Shown piece by piece: positions 33,339 through 41,968 of a stretch of 64,000 nt of DNA (positions within the stretch are counted from its first letter, which is position 1; each line of letters opens with the position of its first letter). The stretch comes from Bacteroidota bacterium. GTDB lineage: Bacteria > Bacteroidota > Bacteroidia > Bacteroidales > F082. Where the stretch lies: contig WOUZ01000001.1 in the NCBI GenBank assembly GCA_009773165.1, positions 62,001 to 126,000 of the forward strand, in the 5' to 3' direction. The translations under genes and the position numbers were made by a program. The notes below the pieces were generated by a model. That model had not been told where the DNA came from. It did not search any database and was given only the letters and a program-made list of their open reading frames with translations.

Positions 33339-34820
33339 ATGAACCATTGCGTCTGCCGTTTAAAATCGATTCCAAAACTTCATTCATTTTTCTATTTGAT
33401 TTTGTTGACATTTCTAGCGCACTCTGGTAATGCACAAACTGAAGCACCTTTACCTGTTTATCCGATACCCACCGAAGCACAGCTTCAATGGCATGAAATG
33501 GAACAATATGCTTTCATTCATTTCACTATCAACACTTTCACGAATAAAGAATGGGGTTTTGGCGATGAAAGTCCGATGCTTTTTAATCCTGAAAAGCTGG
33601 ATGTTGTTCAGTGGGTCGACGTTATTAAACGAGCCGGACTGAAAGGAATCATTCTCACCACCAAACATCACGATGGCTTTTGCTTGTGGCCAACTGCTTA
33701 TGGCTCTCATTCAGTAAAAAACAGTCCCTGGCAAAATGGCGAAGGCGATCTGGTAAAAATGGTTTCGGAAGCCTGCAAGGCACAAGGGCTGAAGTTTGGC
33801 GTTTACTTATCTCCCTGGGACAGAAATCATTCAGCCTATGGAACTCCTGCATATATTGAATACTATCGCAATCAGGTTCAGGAACTTGCCAATAATTACG
33901 GGCCTATTTTCGAGTGGTGGCTCGATGGTGCTAATGGCGGTGATGGTTACTATGGAGGCAGCCATGAAACGCGACGCATTGATGGTAAAACTTATTACGA
34001 CTGGGCTGAAACAATCCGGCTCATCAAAAAGGATCAGCCTGAAGTTTTGATTTTCAGCGATGCTGGTCCCGACATACGCTGGGTGGGAAATGAGTCGGGG
34101 ATTGCAGGCGAAACAAATTGGAACAGCCTGTCAACAGACACTCTATACGCCGGGAAACCGGGTATCACCGAGTTGCTGGGGAAAGGTGACCCAAATGGAA
34201 AAAGCTGGATTCCTGCAGAGGTTGATGTTTCGATCCGCCCGGGCTGGTTTTATCATCAAAGCGAAGATAGTTTGGCAAAAACACCACAGCAGCTTTTCGA
34301 TATCTACCTCACGTCGGTAGGACGTGGCGCAAACCTGCTCCTCAACATCCCTCCCGACCGTCGCGGACTGATACACGAAAACGACGTGAAGTCCCTTACT
34401 GGGTGGAGGCAACTCATCGATTCGGCCTTCAGCTTCAACCTGGCAAAAACAGCAAACATTACCGCTGATAATTTCAGGGGTAATGATTCACGCTTTGCTC
34501 CCGGCAACCTCAACGACAGCAATCCTGAAACCTATTGGGCAACCAACGACAACCAACTCATTGGTAACGTTTATGTTACATTTGAAAATCCCACCCTCAT
34601 ACACTATGTTTTGCTTCAGGAGTTTATTCGTCTTGGCCAAAGAATCAATAGCGTAGAGATTGAATATAAGGCTGAAAATCAATGGAAGCATCTTGCATCT
34701 GCCACCACCATCGGATATAAACACATTGTGCAGTTCGGGCCAGTGACTACCTCAGCGCTTCGTATCCGCATCGCATCCGACAAAGCTTGTCCTGTCGTTT
34801 CGAATATTGAGGTTTATTAG
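33339..34820 (+). CDS. Alpha-L-fucosidase, GH29, with C-terminal F5/8-type (discoidin-like) domain
   Basis: A 493-residue exported protein (signal peptide ending SGNAQ). LQWHEMEQYAFIHFTINTF, then ILTTKHHDGFCLWPT and the Asp nucleophile in EWWLDGANGG, are the GH29 pattern. The last ~140 residues (RFAPGNLNDSNPETYWA ... LRIRIAS) are a discoidin-type carbohydrate-binding domain. Known reaction: release of alpha-linked L-fucose from glycans. It stands alone here: the neighbours are not SusC/D-type genes. A one-mismatch -7 box, TAAATTCG, lies at 33295-33302. Confidence 0.92.
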   Translation: MNHCVCRLKSIPKLHSFFYLILLTFLAHSGNAQTEAPLPVYPIPTEAQLQWHEMEQYAFIHFTINTFTNKEWGFGDESPMLFNPEKLDVVQWVDVIKRAGLKGIILTTKHHDGFCLWPTAYGSHSVKNSPWQNGEGDLVKMVSEACKAQGLKFGVYLSPWDRNHSAYGTPAYIEYYRNQVQELANNYGPIFEWWLDGANGGDGYYGGSHETRRIDGKTYYDWAETIRLIKKDQPEVLIFSDAGPDIRWVGNESGIAGETNWNSLSTDTLYAGKPGITELLGKGDPNGKSWIPAEVDVSIRPGWFYHQSEDSLAKTPQQLFDIYLTSVGRGANLLLNIPPDRRGLIHENDVKSLTGWRQLIDSAFSFNLAKTANITADNFRGNDSRFAPGNLNDSNPETYWATNDNQLIGNVYVTFENPTLIHYVLLQEFIRLGQRINSVEIEYKAENQWKHLASATTIGYKHIVQFGPVTTSALRIRIASDKACPVVSNIEVY

Positions 34821-34872
34821 ACCCTGTGTCTTTTGACTCTTGAATTAAAGTGAGATTAAAGCTTCTCAAAGC

Positions 34873-34908
34873 GAAAAAAAATAAAACTGCACCACTTTCG
34901 TGATGCAG
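34873..34908 (-). terminator. Rho-independent terminator of the PKD lipoprotein
   Basis: On the minus strand CTGCATCAC pairs with GTGGTGCAG around a GAAA tetraloop (34887-34908) and is followed by a T-rich tract (34873-34886). Confidence 0.85.
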
Positions 34909-34939
34909 CTTGTGATTTCTTTAACCATCAAAAAGACTG

Positions 34940-35638
34940 TTAATAAATGTACATATCAACTGTAACATTTACTGTTTGACCTTCTGCAAGTTGAAATTCA
35001 GTCAGAGCCGGGCTTCCTAATCCACCTGATCCATACCAACCAACATAATCACCAGATGTCCAACTACCACTAAAATCATTATCAGACCAAACATCCAGAT
35101 AATAATTACCCGGGCTAACTCCGGTTATTGTGAAAGATACACTAGCCCCTGAACCTGTTACACCGCCAAATTTAATGGGTTGATTGTAATACCAGTTATC
35201 ATAGGAAGTATACAGGCTCACCTTCGAAGCTACAAGATTAGCAGGAACTCCAATTGGAAATCTTGCAGTACCTGTAACCTGGGTAATTGCAGGTAATACA
35301 TTAAGTGCTCCGTTGCCGGTAGCTGTTCCACCTTTACCATCTGTGACAGTGACAGTAACAGAATGAGCTCCTTGTGATGAAGGAGCTGTCCATGAGGCTG
35401 AGGCTCCGGAACCTGTGATTGCCCCACCGGTAACAGTATAACTATACGTCAAAGCATCACCATCAGGATCAACAGCTGTAACACTTACTGAAGCTACACC
35501 GTTTGCATTTACGCTACCAGGAGTTACCGTAACAGCAGAAATTGCAGGATTACTGTTGGATGCTTCTTTTTTACATGATGTAAAAGCTAAGCCCAGAAGA
35601 AGGGCGAAAAGCAGAAAAGGTAAAATTTTTCTTTTCAT
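34940..35638 (-). CDS. Lipoprotein with PKD/Ig-like domain
   Basis: A 232-residue protein with lipobox AFTSC (Cys near 21). Residues ~30-115 form a PKD/Ig-like repeat (VDPDGDALTYSYTVTGG, GAHSVTVTVTDGKGG). Residues ~115-230 form a second beta-rich domain with YYLDVWSDNDFSGSW and GDYVGWYG, which could bind carbohydrate or calcium. Function unknown. It stands alone with its own terminator and is convergent with the fucosidase gene. Confidence 0.8.
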   Translation of the reverse strand: MKRKILPFLLFALLLGLAFTSCKKEASNSNPAISAVTVTPGSVNANGVASVSVTAVDPDGDALTYSYTVTGGAITGSGASASWTAPSSQGAHSVTVTVTDGKGGTATGNGALNVLPAITQVTGTARFPIGVPANLVASKVSLYTSYDNWYYNQPIKFGGVTGSGASVSFTITGVSPGNYYLDVWSDNDFSGSWTSGDYVGWYGSGGLGSPALTEFQLAEGQTVNVTVDMYIY

Positions 35639-36409
35639 AACATGTGGTTTTAGGTTTAAATTGATTGAATCCGGGGTATTATCTACCCCTTTAAATAATC
35701 TACTTTGGTAATATTAAAATTAAAAGTTTGTTTTGAAACATTTCGTTTTCAATAATTTGCATCAACTTCAAGTTTGAAACAATCCGTTGGGAAGTCACCT
35801 TCAATGTTTTCCAATATTCTTCCAGAAAAAAATAAATCGTCTGCATTATATATGTTATTAAATAATAACAAGTGAAGTCTCAAAGGAAATCAAGAAGGAA
35901 ATGCGGGTGTGTTTTTTGAAAGTAGCCGTGCTGGTTGGCTATTCTGAACTGCTTTTTTTAATCATAGGTTGTAATTTAGGTTTTTAATGTATTTATTTCT
36001 AAGTAAAAAATGTCTCAAAATTGCATCTTTAGAAAATTTTCATCAACCTTCTCCAACTGTTCATTCAAAAACGACTCGCTTTAAAATACTGAATAACAAT
36101 TACTTGTGTCAGATTTCTTTGTGTTTTCATCGTTTAGGTCGTAAAGATAAGCATAAACATAAAAAATTGTTCTTTTTTTATTTTTTATTTCTAATTTTTT
36201 TTGACCTGTGCATATGTTATGATTATGTTGGATAACACCATTAATAACAATGTTTTAACCCATTTTGAAATTGGAAGTTTGCTAAAGAGAAACTTCCCAC
36301 AACTACATCTTTTACTATCCGCATAATTCTACGATAAAACAACCCTTCGGACTGTAAACATTACAAATAATTATTCAGTTTTGGTTTTAAATCGCCTGCA
36401 TTATGACCT
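35639..36409. other. Long AT-rich intergenic stretch
   Basis: About 770 bp without a supported gene. A hairpin GGGGTA-TTATC-TACCCC (35673-35689) lies in the leader of the PKD lipoprotein. A frame of 82 codons (35987-36235) has poor composition (runs of Phe and Lys) and no promoter, and was rejected. Confidence 0.45.
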
Positions 36410-36417
36410 TACCTTTG
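36410..36417 (+). promoter_or_regulatory. -7 promoter box TACCTTTG for the Ycf48-like gene
   Basis: Exact TAnnTTTG followed by C, 22 bp before the ATG at 36440. Confidence 0.6.
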
Positions 36418-36439
36418 CAAGAACCAAAAAAAAGACAAA

Positions 36440-37450
36440 ATGCGTAATGCAAAACTTCTTGCCTTACTATTGCTCATTCTGTTGGGCAGTTGCAAAACCG
36501 ATCCCAAGCCAGAAACCGAAGTCCCCAATCCGGTTTGGAGTACTGTGTACAGTCAGGACAGCGTCCTTTGGTTTTCGCTGGGTTTCTCAGATGCTGAAAA
36601 CGGCCTCATCTCGGGAGCCCGACTGGACCACGAAGGATATCTCAGGGGCAACGTACTCTTGAAAACCAGCAACAGCGGCCAAAGCTGGGAAGAAGTGCCC
36701 ACGGCTGACTTTCCTGTGTTCACCGACATTGCTTTTCTTGACAAAAATGTTGGTTTGGCCACTGCCCAAAGCAGTATTTACCGGACTGTCAACGGAGGTT
36801 CAGACTGGTTGAAAGTATATGAAAATAATACAATAAATCCTGAAGCCATTTCCTTTGCAGATCAAAACAACGGCCTTGTTACAGGGCTTTTCGGCTTGGT
36901 ATTAAAAACCACCGATGGGGGTCTCCACTGGAACCTTCAACCCAGTGGCTATCATTGCCACCTGGCCGATGTCGACATGACAGACAGCAATACCGCTTAT
37001 GCAGCAGGCTATATGAACCAAACCGATCATTTATATGGCGCCATTTTGATCACCCATGACGGAGGTATCAGCTGGGACTCAATTCCAACAGGCCAGCTGA
37101 TGTGCAGTTCACTAAGTTTCCCGTCCAAAAATGCTGGTTATGTTTTTGGGGCCACCCTCTCAGGAAGTGTGCTACTCAGAACCTCTGATGCTGGCATAAC
37201 GTGGGAGACCTCCATACAATCTTCCTTCGCCGGCACCAATGCTACCAGCTTTATTGACGCCCCCAGGGGATTTTCGGTGGGCCAAAACGGTCGCATCATC
37301 CGTACCATCGACTATGGCCAGAACTGGGAAAGTATGGAAAGTAACACGAATGCATACCTTGGCCGTATCCAGATGATCGACATCAACAATGGATATGCAA
37401 TCGGCTTTGACTATGAATCAATGGAGGGTGTGGTGATGAGGTACAGATGA
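36440..37450 (+). CDS. Lipoprotein with Ycf48/BNR-type beta-propeller
   Basis: A 336-residue protein with lipobox LLGSC (Cys near 18). Repeated blades carry the pattern (T/S)xDGGxxW: LLKTSNSGQSWEEV, IYRTVNGGSDWLKV, VLKTTDGGLHWNLQ, ILITHDGGISWDSI, LLRTSDAGITWETS and RTIDYGQNWESM, six in all. This is the Ycf48/Hcf136 or sialidase-like propeller fold; no catalytic residues of sialidases are apparent. In heterotrophs such proteins are surface-exposed and of unknown role. Base composition is GC-richer than upstream DNA. Confidence 0.85.
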   Translation: MRNAKLLALLLLILLGSCKTDPKPETEVPNPVWSTVYSQDSVLWFSLGFSDAENGLISGARLDHEGYLRGNVLLKTSNSGQSWEEVPTADFPVFTDIAFLDKNVGLATAQSSIYRTVNGGSDWLKVYENNTINPEAISFADQNNGLVTGLFGLVLKTTDGGLHWNLQPSGYHCHLADVDMTDSNTAYAAGYMNQTDHLYGAILITHDGGISWDSIPTGQLMCSSLSFPSKNAGYVFGATLSGSVLLRTSDAGITWETSIQSSFAGTNATSFIDAPRGFSVGQNGRIIRTIDYGQNWESMESNTNAYLGRIQMIDINNGYAIGFDYESMEGVVMRYR

Positions 37451-37702
37451 TTTGAGCTGCATGCAGGGCTTTCTGTGAATCCGCGGACTAATAACCCATC
37501 AGCATTGTTGCCTTTTAATTTAATGATGAAAATATTGAATTGGTGAGAATGAAGCCTCAAACCCTAACTTCCTTTACCTATCCCACCTAATATAGGATCT
37601 GATTAAAAACTCCTAATGTATTGGAATATTAGAAGTTAATTCAATAATGCCTTATTTCTAGCGCAAGGATTTGGGAGATATTGGTTAAAAAACTTTGCAT
37701 CA
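37451..37702. other. Intergenic stretch before the hairpin repeat element
   Basis: No gene seen. A frame of 75 codons on the minus strand (37636-37863) is formed by the repeat element that follows and is considered spurious. Confidence 0.4.
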
Positions 37703-37858
37703 AATATTTCGGTGCGCAGCACCTTTAAAAACACCACCGGACAAAATTCTACAAAGATTACGGTGCGCTGCACCTGAAAATTGAGCCACAGAGTGGCGAT
37801 AATATTTGTAGGATAATGAAATAGAATTGAAACGAGAGGTGCAGCGCACCGAAATATC
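37703..37858. repeat. 156-bp inverted-repeat element with nested stems and four GGTGC/GCACC-type or similar hairpins
   Basis: The ends (37703-37724 and 37837-37858) are 22-bp inverted repeats with 20 matches. Inside, CTACAAAGATTA (37749-37760) pairs with TAATATTTGTAG (37800-37811) with one mismatch. Between these arms lie two hairpins: GGTGC-GCT-GCACC (37762-37774) and GCCAC-AGA-GTGGC (37785-37797). Each end repeat can also fold on itself as GGTGC-NNN-GCACC (37711-37723, 37839-37851). The whole can form a cruciform or cloverleaf on either strand. It looks like a non-autonomous mobile repeat (MITE- or REP-type); no transposase is near. Confidence 0.8.
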
Positions 37859-38046
37859 AACATTCTGAGTTTATCAGTAAACCCTAATATAGATTTTCAG
37901 TAGTTTTTCAATGTAAGTAGGAAGCATATGCCTGATCTACGACACTTTCAATCAAAAGAAAAGTCGAAAAGGAAAGACAATCCCAACAGACCACTAACTT
38001 AAATTTATATGAGCAAAGCAGAAAAGCTGGGTCAAATTCACTTGAT

Positions 38047-40755
38047 TTACTTATCGTTAACATCCATCACACAACGGAAACCCACTGTTGCCGATCGATC
38101 GAAGCCATCGGATACGTGAAGCCACATCTGTCGATGGTTTATTGGACGTGCTCCACCTTGCACATACCACCAACTGGAGGTTGGATGCCAGTAGCATCCA
38201 CCTTTCAGGATGGTGAAACGGTAGGCCCCGTTGTCGTATTGGTCGGCCATAATTTGCCATATATTTCCAACCAAATCGCGCAGTCCTGCCCCACTTTGCC
38301 CCTTTTCACCGAAATAATCAACCGGAAGGGTATTTAGGCCTGTAGTGTTGCATCGTGTGGAATCAAACTCCACACCCCAGGGCCATTCTGTTCCATCCGC
38401 ACCTTGTGCGGCATGCTGCCACTCGGCCTCCGTCGGAAGCCGTTTTCCAGCCCATCGGGCATAAGCCCGGGCATCGGCCACACTCACCCACACCACCGGA
38501 TGATTTTGCAGCGAATCAGGGCAATGTCCTGATGACCAATGCTTCAGGAAATTCACTGTATCAGCAGGTTGATATCCTGTTGATTGCAGGAAACGGCCAA
38601 ACTGACGATTGGTAACAGGGTAAACATCAATCAGATATGATTCTAAGTGTACCAGCGCACTATCAGGCGGGTAGGGAATGAAAGCATCGGGATTGGAAGC
38701 GTGAAGTACAAAATCGCCGGCAGGAATTCGAACCATATCATTTCTATCGCCAGTGGTGGAAGATTCCCCGAAGGGTGAAATTTTTCTTGCTATGGCAACT
38801 CCAAGCCTCACAACGCGCTCATCCGCAAGTTCACCTTCATGAAAAAGCTGTATCACTACCTTCCCTTCGTAATCGCCAAAGGTTGTTGGGATATGGATGT
38901 GCTGGTTGCTATTGGCTATCGCTGCAGGTAATTTGTCATAGCCTGGATCTTCAAACCAGATTTTCACGGTGTCCGCATCAGGCTGTTCAATGAATAAGGA
39001 GTCGGCAGTGATGCTCACTTTCAACAATTCCGGTAACCTGGCCACCACATCCACCGAACCTTCACGGCGGGTATTTCTCCACGACCGAAGATATGGTTCA
39101 AGCGTAACTGGCAACAGAAAGCCACTGTCGTGGGCAAAAGCCTCCAGCTCCTCGTGATGCCACAAACTGACGTAGTGCGAGCCGGATTGCACTGTAACAG
39201 GAATAAGGGGACTTTCGAGGCCTTGAGGATTCAAACTGAGCACCGTATAAATATCTTTTTCAGGACGGGGGAAAAGGTTTACCCATGTACTGTCGGCCTC
39301 AACGGGAAGCAGCGGCAGCCAGTTGCTTGCCTGGAAATTGGAATGGTTCTCACGCAATAGCCTTAGAACACGTCCGAGATAAGCGAGTTCGGTGTTGGTC
39401 CAATCGGGGCGACCTGGAGCAAAGGTATTGATTTCCAATCCATAACCATTGAAAAGCGAGATAGCTGCCTCCCGGTGTATGTGCCCTTGCGATAGCTGAC
39501 AAACCCTGAAGATGCTGAAATCGGGACGAATGAATTTATTAAGATTCAATGGTGGGGGCATGAAAATGGCATCATGAACCCGTCCGCTGATGATTCCGGG
39601 CATATCTTTCACCACGGCCATCCCTTCGGAGTACATCACCACGCCACTGCGTACACTGTCGGCACTGCGCTGCAACTCAAGGCTGCTGCTCCCTTTTGTG
39701 TCGAGAACCACGCCATCGGCATCCATGGCTTTAATGAGCGACGCCATGCCCTGCAACTGATCCTCGGCACGAGTGCTTTGATCCCATGGATTCCAGGCAA
39801 TGAAGAACCGTGTACCGAGGCTTCGGCTGGTATCGGCCAGCTGCTTCAGCGCTGGCAATCCACCCGGTAAATCGCGGTACATATCCCATTGGTTGCGTTC
39901 ATCAAGGCCCAGTCGCGGCCAGGTAGGCCAGATGCCAAAAATATCGTAGTGCCCGATGAGCGACCGTTTTTCCCGAAGAAAATCACCCAGACGGTAAGTA
40001 CCGCTCGCTACATCGATAAACTCCCTGTCCCAGGCAAATTGAAGCTGGATGAGGTAGGCCTTCCTGATCCATGCCAGATCGGCACGTCGGTAGAGGCTGT
40101 CGTTGAAATTGTTGAGATCGAACAGATAATCTATTTGGCAAAACTGTCGCAACGACTCCTGCCATGTTGTTTTGGCCTTTCGTTCCCAAAGGGTATACCG
40201 AACATTTCCATCAGGAAAAAGATGTGTTTCGTAGCGCTTGCGTTGTGCCTTCTCCCAGTGGGTTCGTCGTGCTATAGCCATTCGCCTGCCGTCGGTACCA
40301 AAACCCATCTCCCAGGCATTGTCGGGAAGTATCACCCCCACAGGACTTTTCCCCGGCCTGAACAATCTGGCACGAGCAAGATCCCAGGGCCCTGAAGCGG
40401 TTATATACACATTGTCATCGCACTCGCCATAAGGCACAACATTTTCAATGATCAAGGTGTCGGTAGAGAGGTTTTCGAAGAGTACCTGGTAGCGTGTCAG
40501 TTCAGAAGAGACTGAATCCACCCGATAACTCACTTTCAGTCCGAGATCAGGGTACATCACCATTTCGGCAGATGAAAGGCTGCTAAGAAACATGATTTGC
40601 TTGTCCACTGTGAACGACACCAGGCAGTTTTCAGCCTGCATACAAGGTTTTGTTAGGTTCTGACCAGACAGAGAAACTGGTATCATATGCAATACGGCAA
40701 AAAGAAACCAGCCAATCAGGTAGCCGCTGTGTTTCAACGACGAATTTTTGTTCAT
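38047..40755 (-). CDS. TIM-barrel glycoside-hydrolase-like protein fused to an FGE/SUMF1-like domain
   Basis: About 902 residues from ATG 40755 (signal peptide ending VSLSGQ). Residues ~45-260 are beta-rich. Then come a putative TIM barrel (GHYDIFGIWPTWPRLG, TRFFIAWNPWDQ, MDADGVVLDTKG, VVMYSEG), which resembles clan-D-type glycosidases with Asp and Glu candidates in VVLDTKG and YSEG, and a beta-sandwich. The last ~220 residues are an FGE-sulfatase-like domain (DMVRIPAGDF, YPVTNRQFGRFL, KRLPTEAEWQ, LRDLVGNIWQ, GFRCV). The FGE cysteines are absent: after GGCYW come HPTSSWW rather than C....C. ATG 40836, 11 bp after galM, is an alternative start. It is the last gene of a GH127-galM operon. Confidence 0.75.
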   Translation of the reverse strand: MNKNSSLKHSGYLIGWFLFAVLHMIPVSLSGQNLTKPCMQAENCLVSFTVDKQIMFLSSLSSAEMVMYPDLGLKVSYRVDSVSSELTRYQVLFENLSTDTLIIENVVPYGECDDNVYITASGPWDLARARLFRPGKSPVGVILPDNAWEMGFGTDGRRMAIARRTHWEKAQRKRYETHLFPDGNVRYTLWERKAKTTWQESLRQFCQIDYLFDLNNFNDSLYRRADLAWIRKAYLIQLQFAWDREFIDVASGTYRLGDFLREKRSLIGHYDIFGIWPTWPRLGLDERNQWDMYRDLPGGLPALKQLADTSRSLGTRFFIAWNPWDQSTRAEDQLQGMASLIKAMDADGVVLDTKGSSSLELQRSADSVRSGVVMYSEGMAVVKDMPGIISGRVHDAIFMPPPLNLNKFIRPDFSIFRVCQLSQGHIHREAAISLFNGYGLEINTFAPGRPDWTNTELAYLGRVLRLLRENHSNFQASNWLPLLPVEADSTWVNLFPRPEKDIYTVLSLNPQGLESPLIPVTVQSGSHYVSLWHHEELEAFAHDSGFLLPVTLEPYLRSWRNTRREGSVDVVARLPELLKVSITADSLFIEQPDADTVKIWFEDPGYDKLPAAIANSNQHIHIPTTFGDYEGKVVIQLFHEGELADERVVRLGVAIARKISPFGESSTTGDRNDMVRIPAGDFVLHASNPDAFIPYPPDSALVHLESYLIDVYPVTNRQFGRFLQSTGYQPADTVNFLKHWSSGHCPDSLQNHPVVWVSVADARAYARWAGKRLPTEAEWQHAAQGADGTEWPWGVEFDSTRCNTTGLNTLPVDYFGEKGQSGAGLRDLVGNIWQIMADQYDNGAYRFTILKGGCYWHPTSSWWYVQGGARPINHRQMWLHVSDGFDRSATVGFRCVMDVNDK

Positions 40756-40847
40756 GGATCTTAAAAAATCACGAACGAGCCAACAGTGGATTTTTTCAAT
40801 CGCACTTTTTATGAAAGGGTTTGCATGATTTGCCATGGTGAGAACTT

Positions 40848-41957
40848 TTATTGACGTATTGAAAAGCGGTAGGCTGTAGTCTGGCGATAGGTTTCGCCGG
40901 GATTGAGCACCGTTGAGGGGAAACCTGGTTGATTGGGTGAATCGGGAAAGTGTTGCGCTTCCAGACAAAATGCCGAGCGAAACTGGTAGGCTGTTTTCCC
41001 TTTTCCAACCGTTGTGCCGTCGAAGAAATTTCCCGAATAAAACTGCAAGCCCGGTTCTGTCGTCAGCACCTCCATCAACCGGCCCGTTTCGGGTTCAAAC
41101 ACCGTTGCAGCAAGCCAAAGCGAATCACCTTCAGGACGGTCGAGCACAAAGTTATGGTCGTAACCGCGGCCGTTAATCAATTGTTTATCGGGCAGGTTGA
41201 TACGCTCTCCCACAGTATATGGCGTGGTAAAGTCGAAGGGAGTTCCAGCAACAGCTCTTAGCTCACCGGTGGGTATCAGCCCTTCATCAACCGGAATGAA
41301 CCGCGATGCGTTGATAGTAAGGATGTGTTCTGTGATGGGAGTTCGTCCTCCATCACGAAGGTTGAAAAAGGAGTGATGGGTGAAGTTAACCACCGTCACC
41401 TGATCCGTAGTAGCCTCGTAGTCAATGCGAAGTGCATTATCGGGAGTAAGTGAATACGTCACCTTCAATGCTACATTTCCGGGATAACCGCTCTCACCGT
41501 CGGGGCTTACCAATCGAAAAGTAACACTCGAAGCATCAACCTTTTCAATAGTCCAGACCTGGCTGTGGAAACCTGTATCGCCACCATGAAGATGGTTCTT
41601 GCCATTGTTGACCGGCAACTGGTAAGTTTTCCCAACGAGGGTAAATCTACCTTCGCTGATGCGGTTGGCAAAACGCCCGACGATGGCCCCGAAATACTTT
41701 TCTCCTTTTAAATAATCCGAAAGCGAATCGTATCCGGTGACCACATCGCCCAATATTCCTTCACGATCCGGCAAATACAGACTTACCACTTTTGCACCGT
41801 AATTGGTGAGCACAGCTTTCATCTCGGCTTCATTCTGCAATTCAACTGTTTGCAATGAATCTGTAAGCCTGCGACTTTCTTGTGTTTTTTCCTTGTGCGA
41901 CTGGCAACTAAGCATTGTGACCATCAACACCGTAATGAAGAGATAGCTGTTTTTCAT
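40848..41957 (-). CDS. galM: Aldose 1-epimerase, lipoprotein
   Basis: About 369 residues with lipobox TMLSC (start ATG 41957, in preference to 41984, which overlaps the upstream gene). FGAIVGRFANRI, NGKNHLHGG, FTHHSFFNL and FCLEAQHFPDSPN are the mutarotase signatures, with the catalytic His in FTHHS and Glu in CLEAQ. Known reaction: interconversion of alpha and beta anomers of aldoses. As a lipoprotein beside GH127 it would act on sugar released at the cell surface or in the periplasm. It begins 11 bp after the GH127 stop. Confidence 0.93.
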   Translation of the reverse strand: MKNSYLFITVLMVTMLSCQSHKEKTQESRRLTDSLQTVELQNEAEMKAVLTNYGAKVVSLYLPDREGILGDVVTGYDSLSDYLKGEKYFGAIVGRFANRISEGRFTLVGKTYQLPVNNGKNHLHGGDTGFHSQVWTIEKVDASSVTFRLVSPDGESGYPGNVALKVTYSLTPDNALRIDYEATTDQVTVVNFTHHSFFNLRDGGRTPITEHILTINASRFIPVDEGLIPTGELRAVAGTPFDFTTPYTVGERINLPDKQLINGRGYDHNFVLDRPEGDSLWLAATVFEPETGRLMEVLTTEPGLQFYSGNFFDGTTVGKGKTAYQFRSAFCLEAQHFPDSPNQPGFPSTVLNPGETYRQTTAYRFSIRQ

Positions 41958-41968
41958 TTCATTTGATT

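Noticed and set aside
35987-36235. 82-codon plus-strand frame in the long intergenic stretch
   Set aside because: Runs of Phe and Lys from AT-rich DNA and no promoter.
37636-37863. 75-codon minus-strand frame
   Set aside because: It is read through the inverted-repeat element and its hairpins explain its length.
38047-40755. Reading the C-terminal domain as an active formylglycine-generating enzyme or sulfatase activator
   Set aside because: The two catalytic cysteines are missing and no sulfatase gene is in the window.
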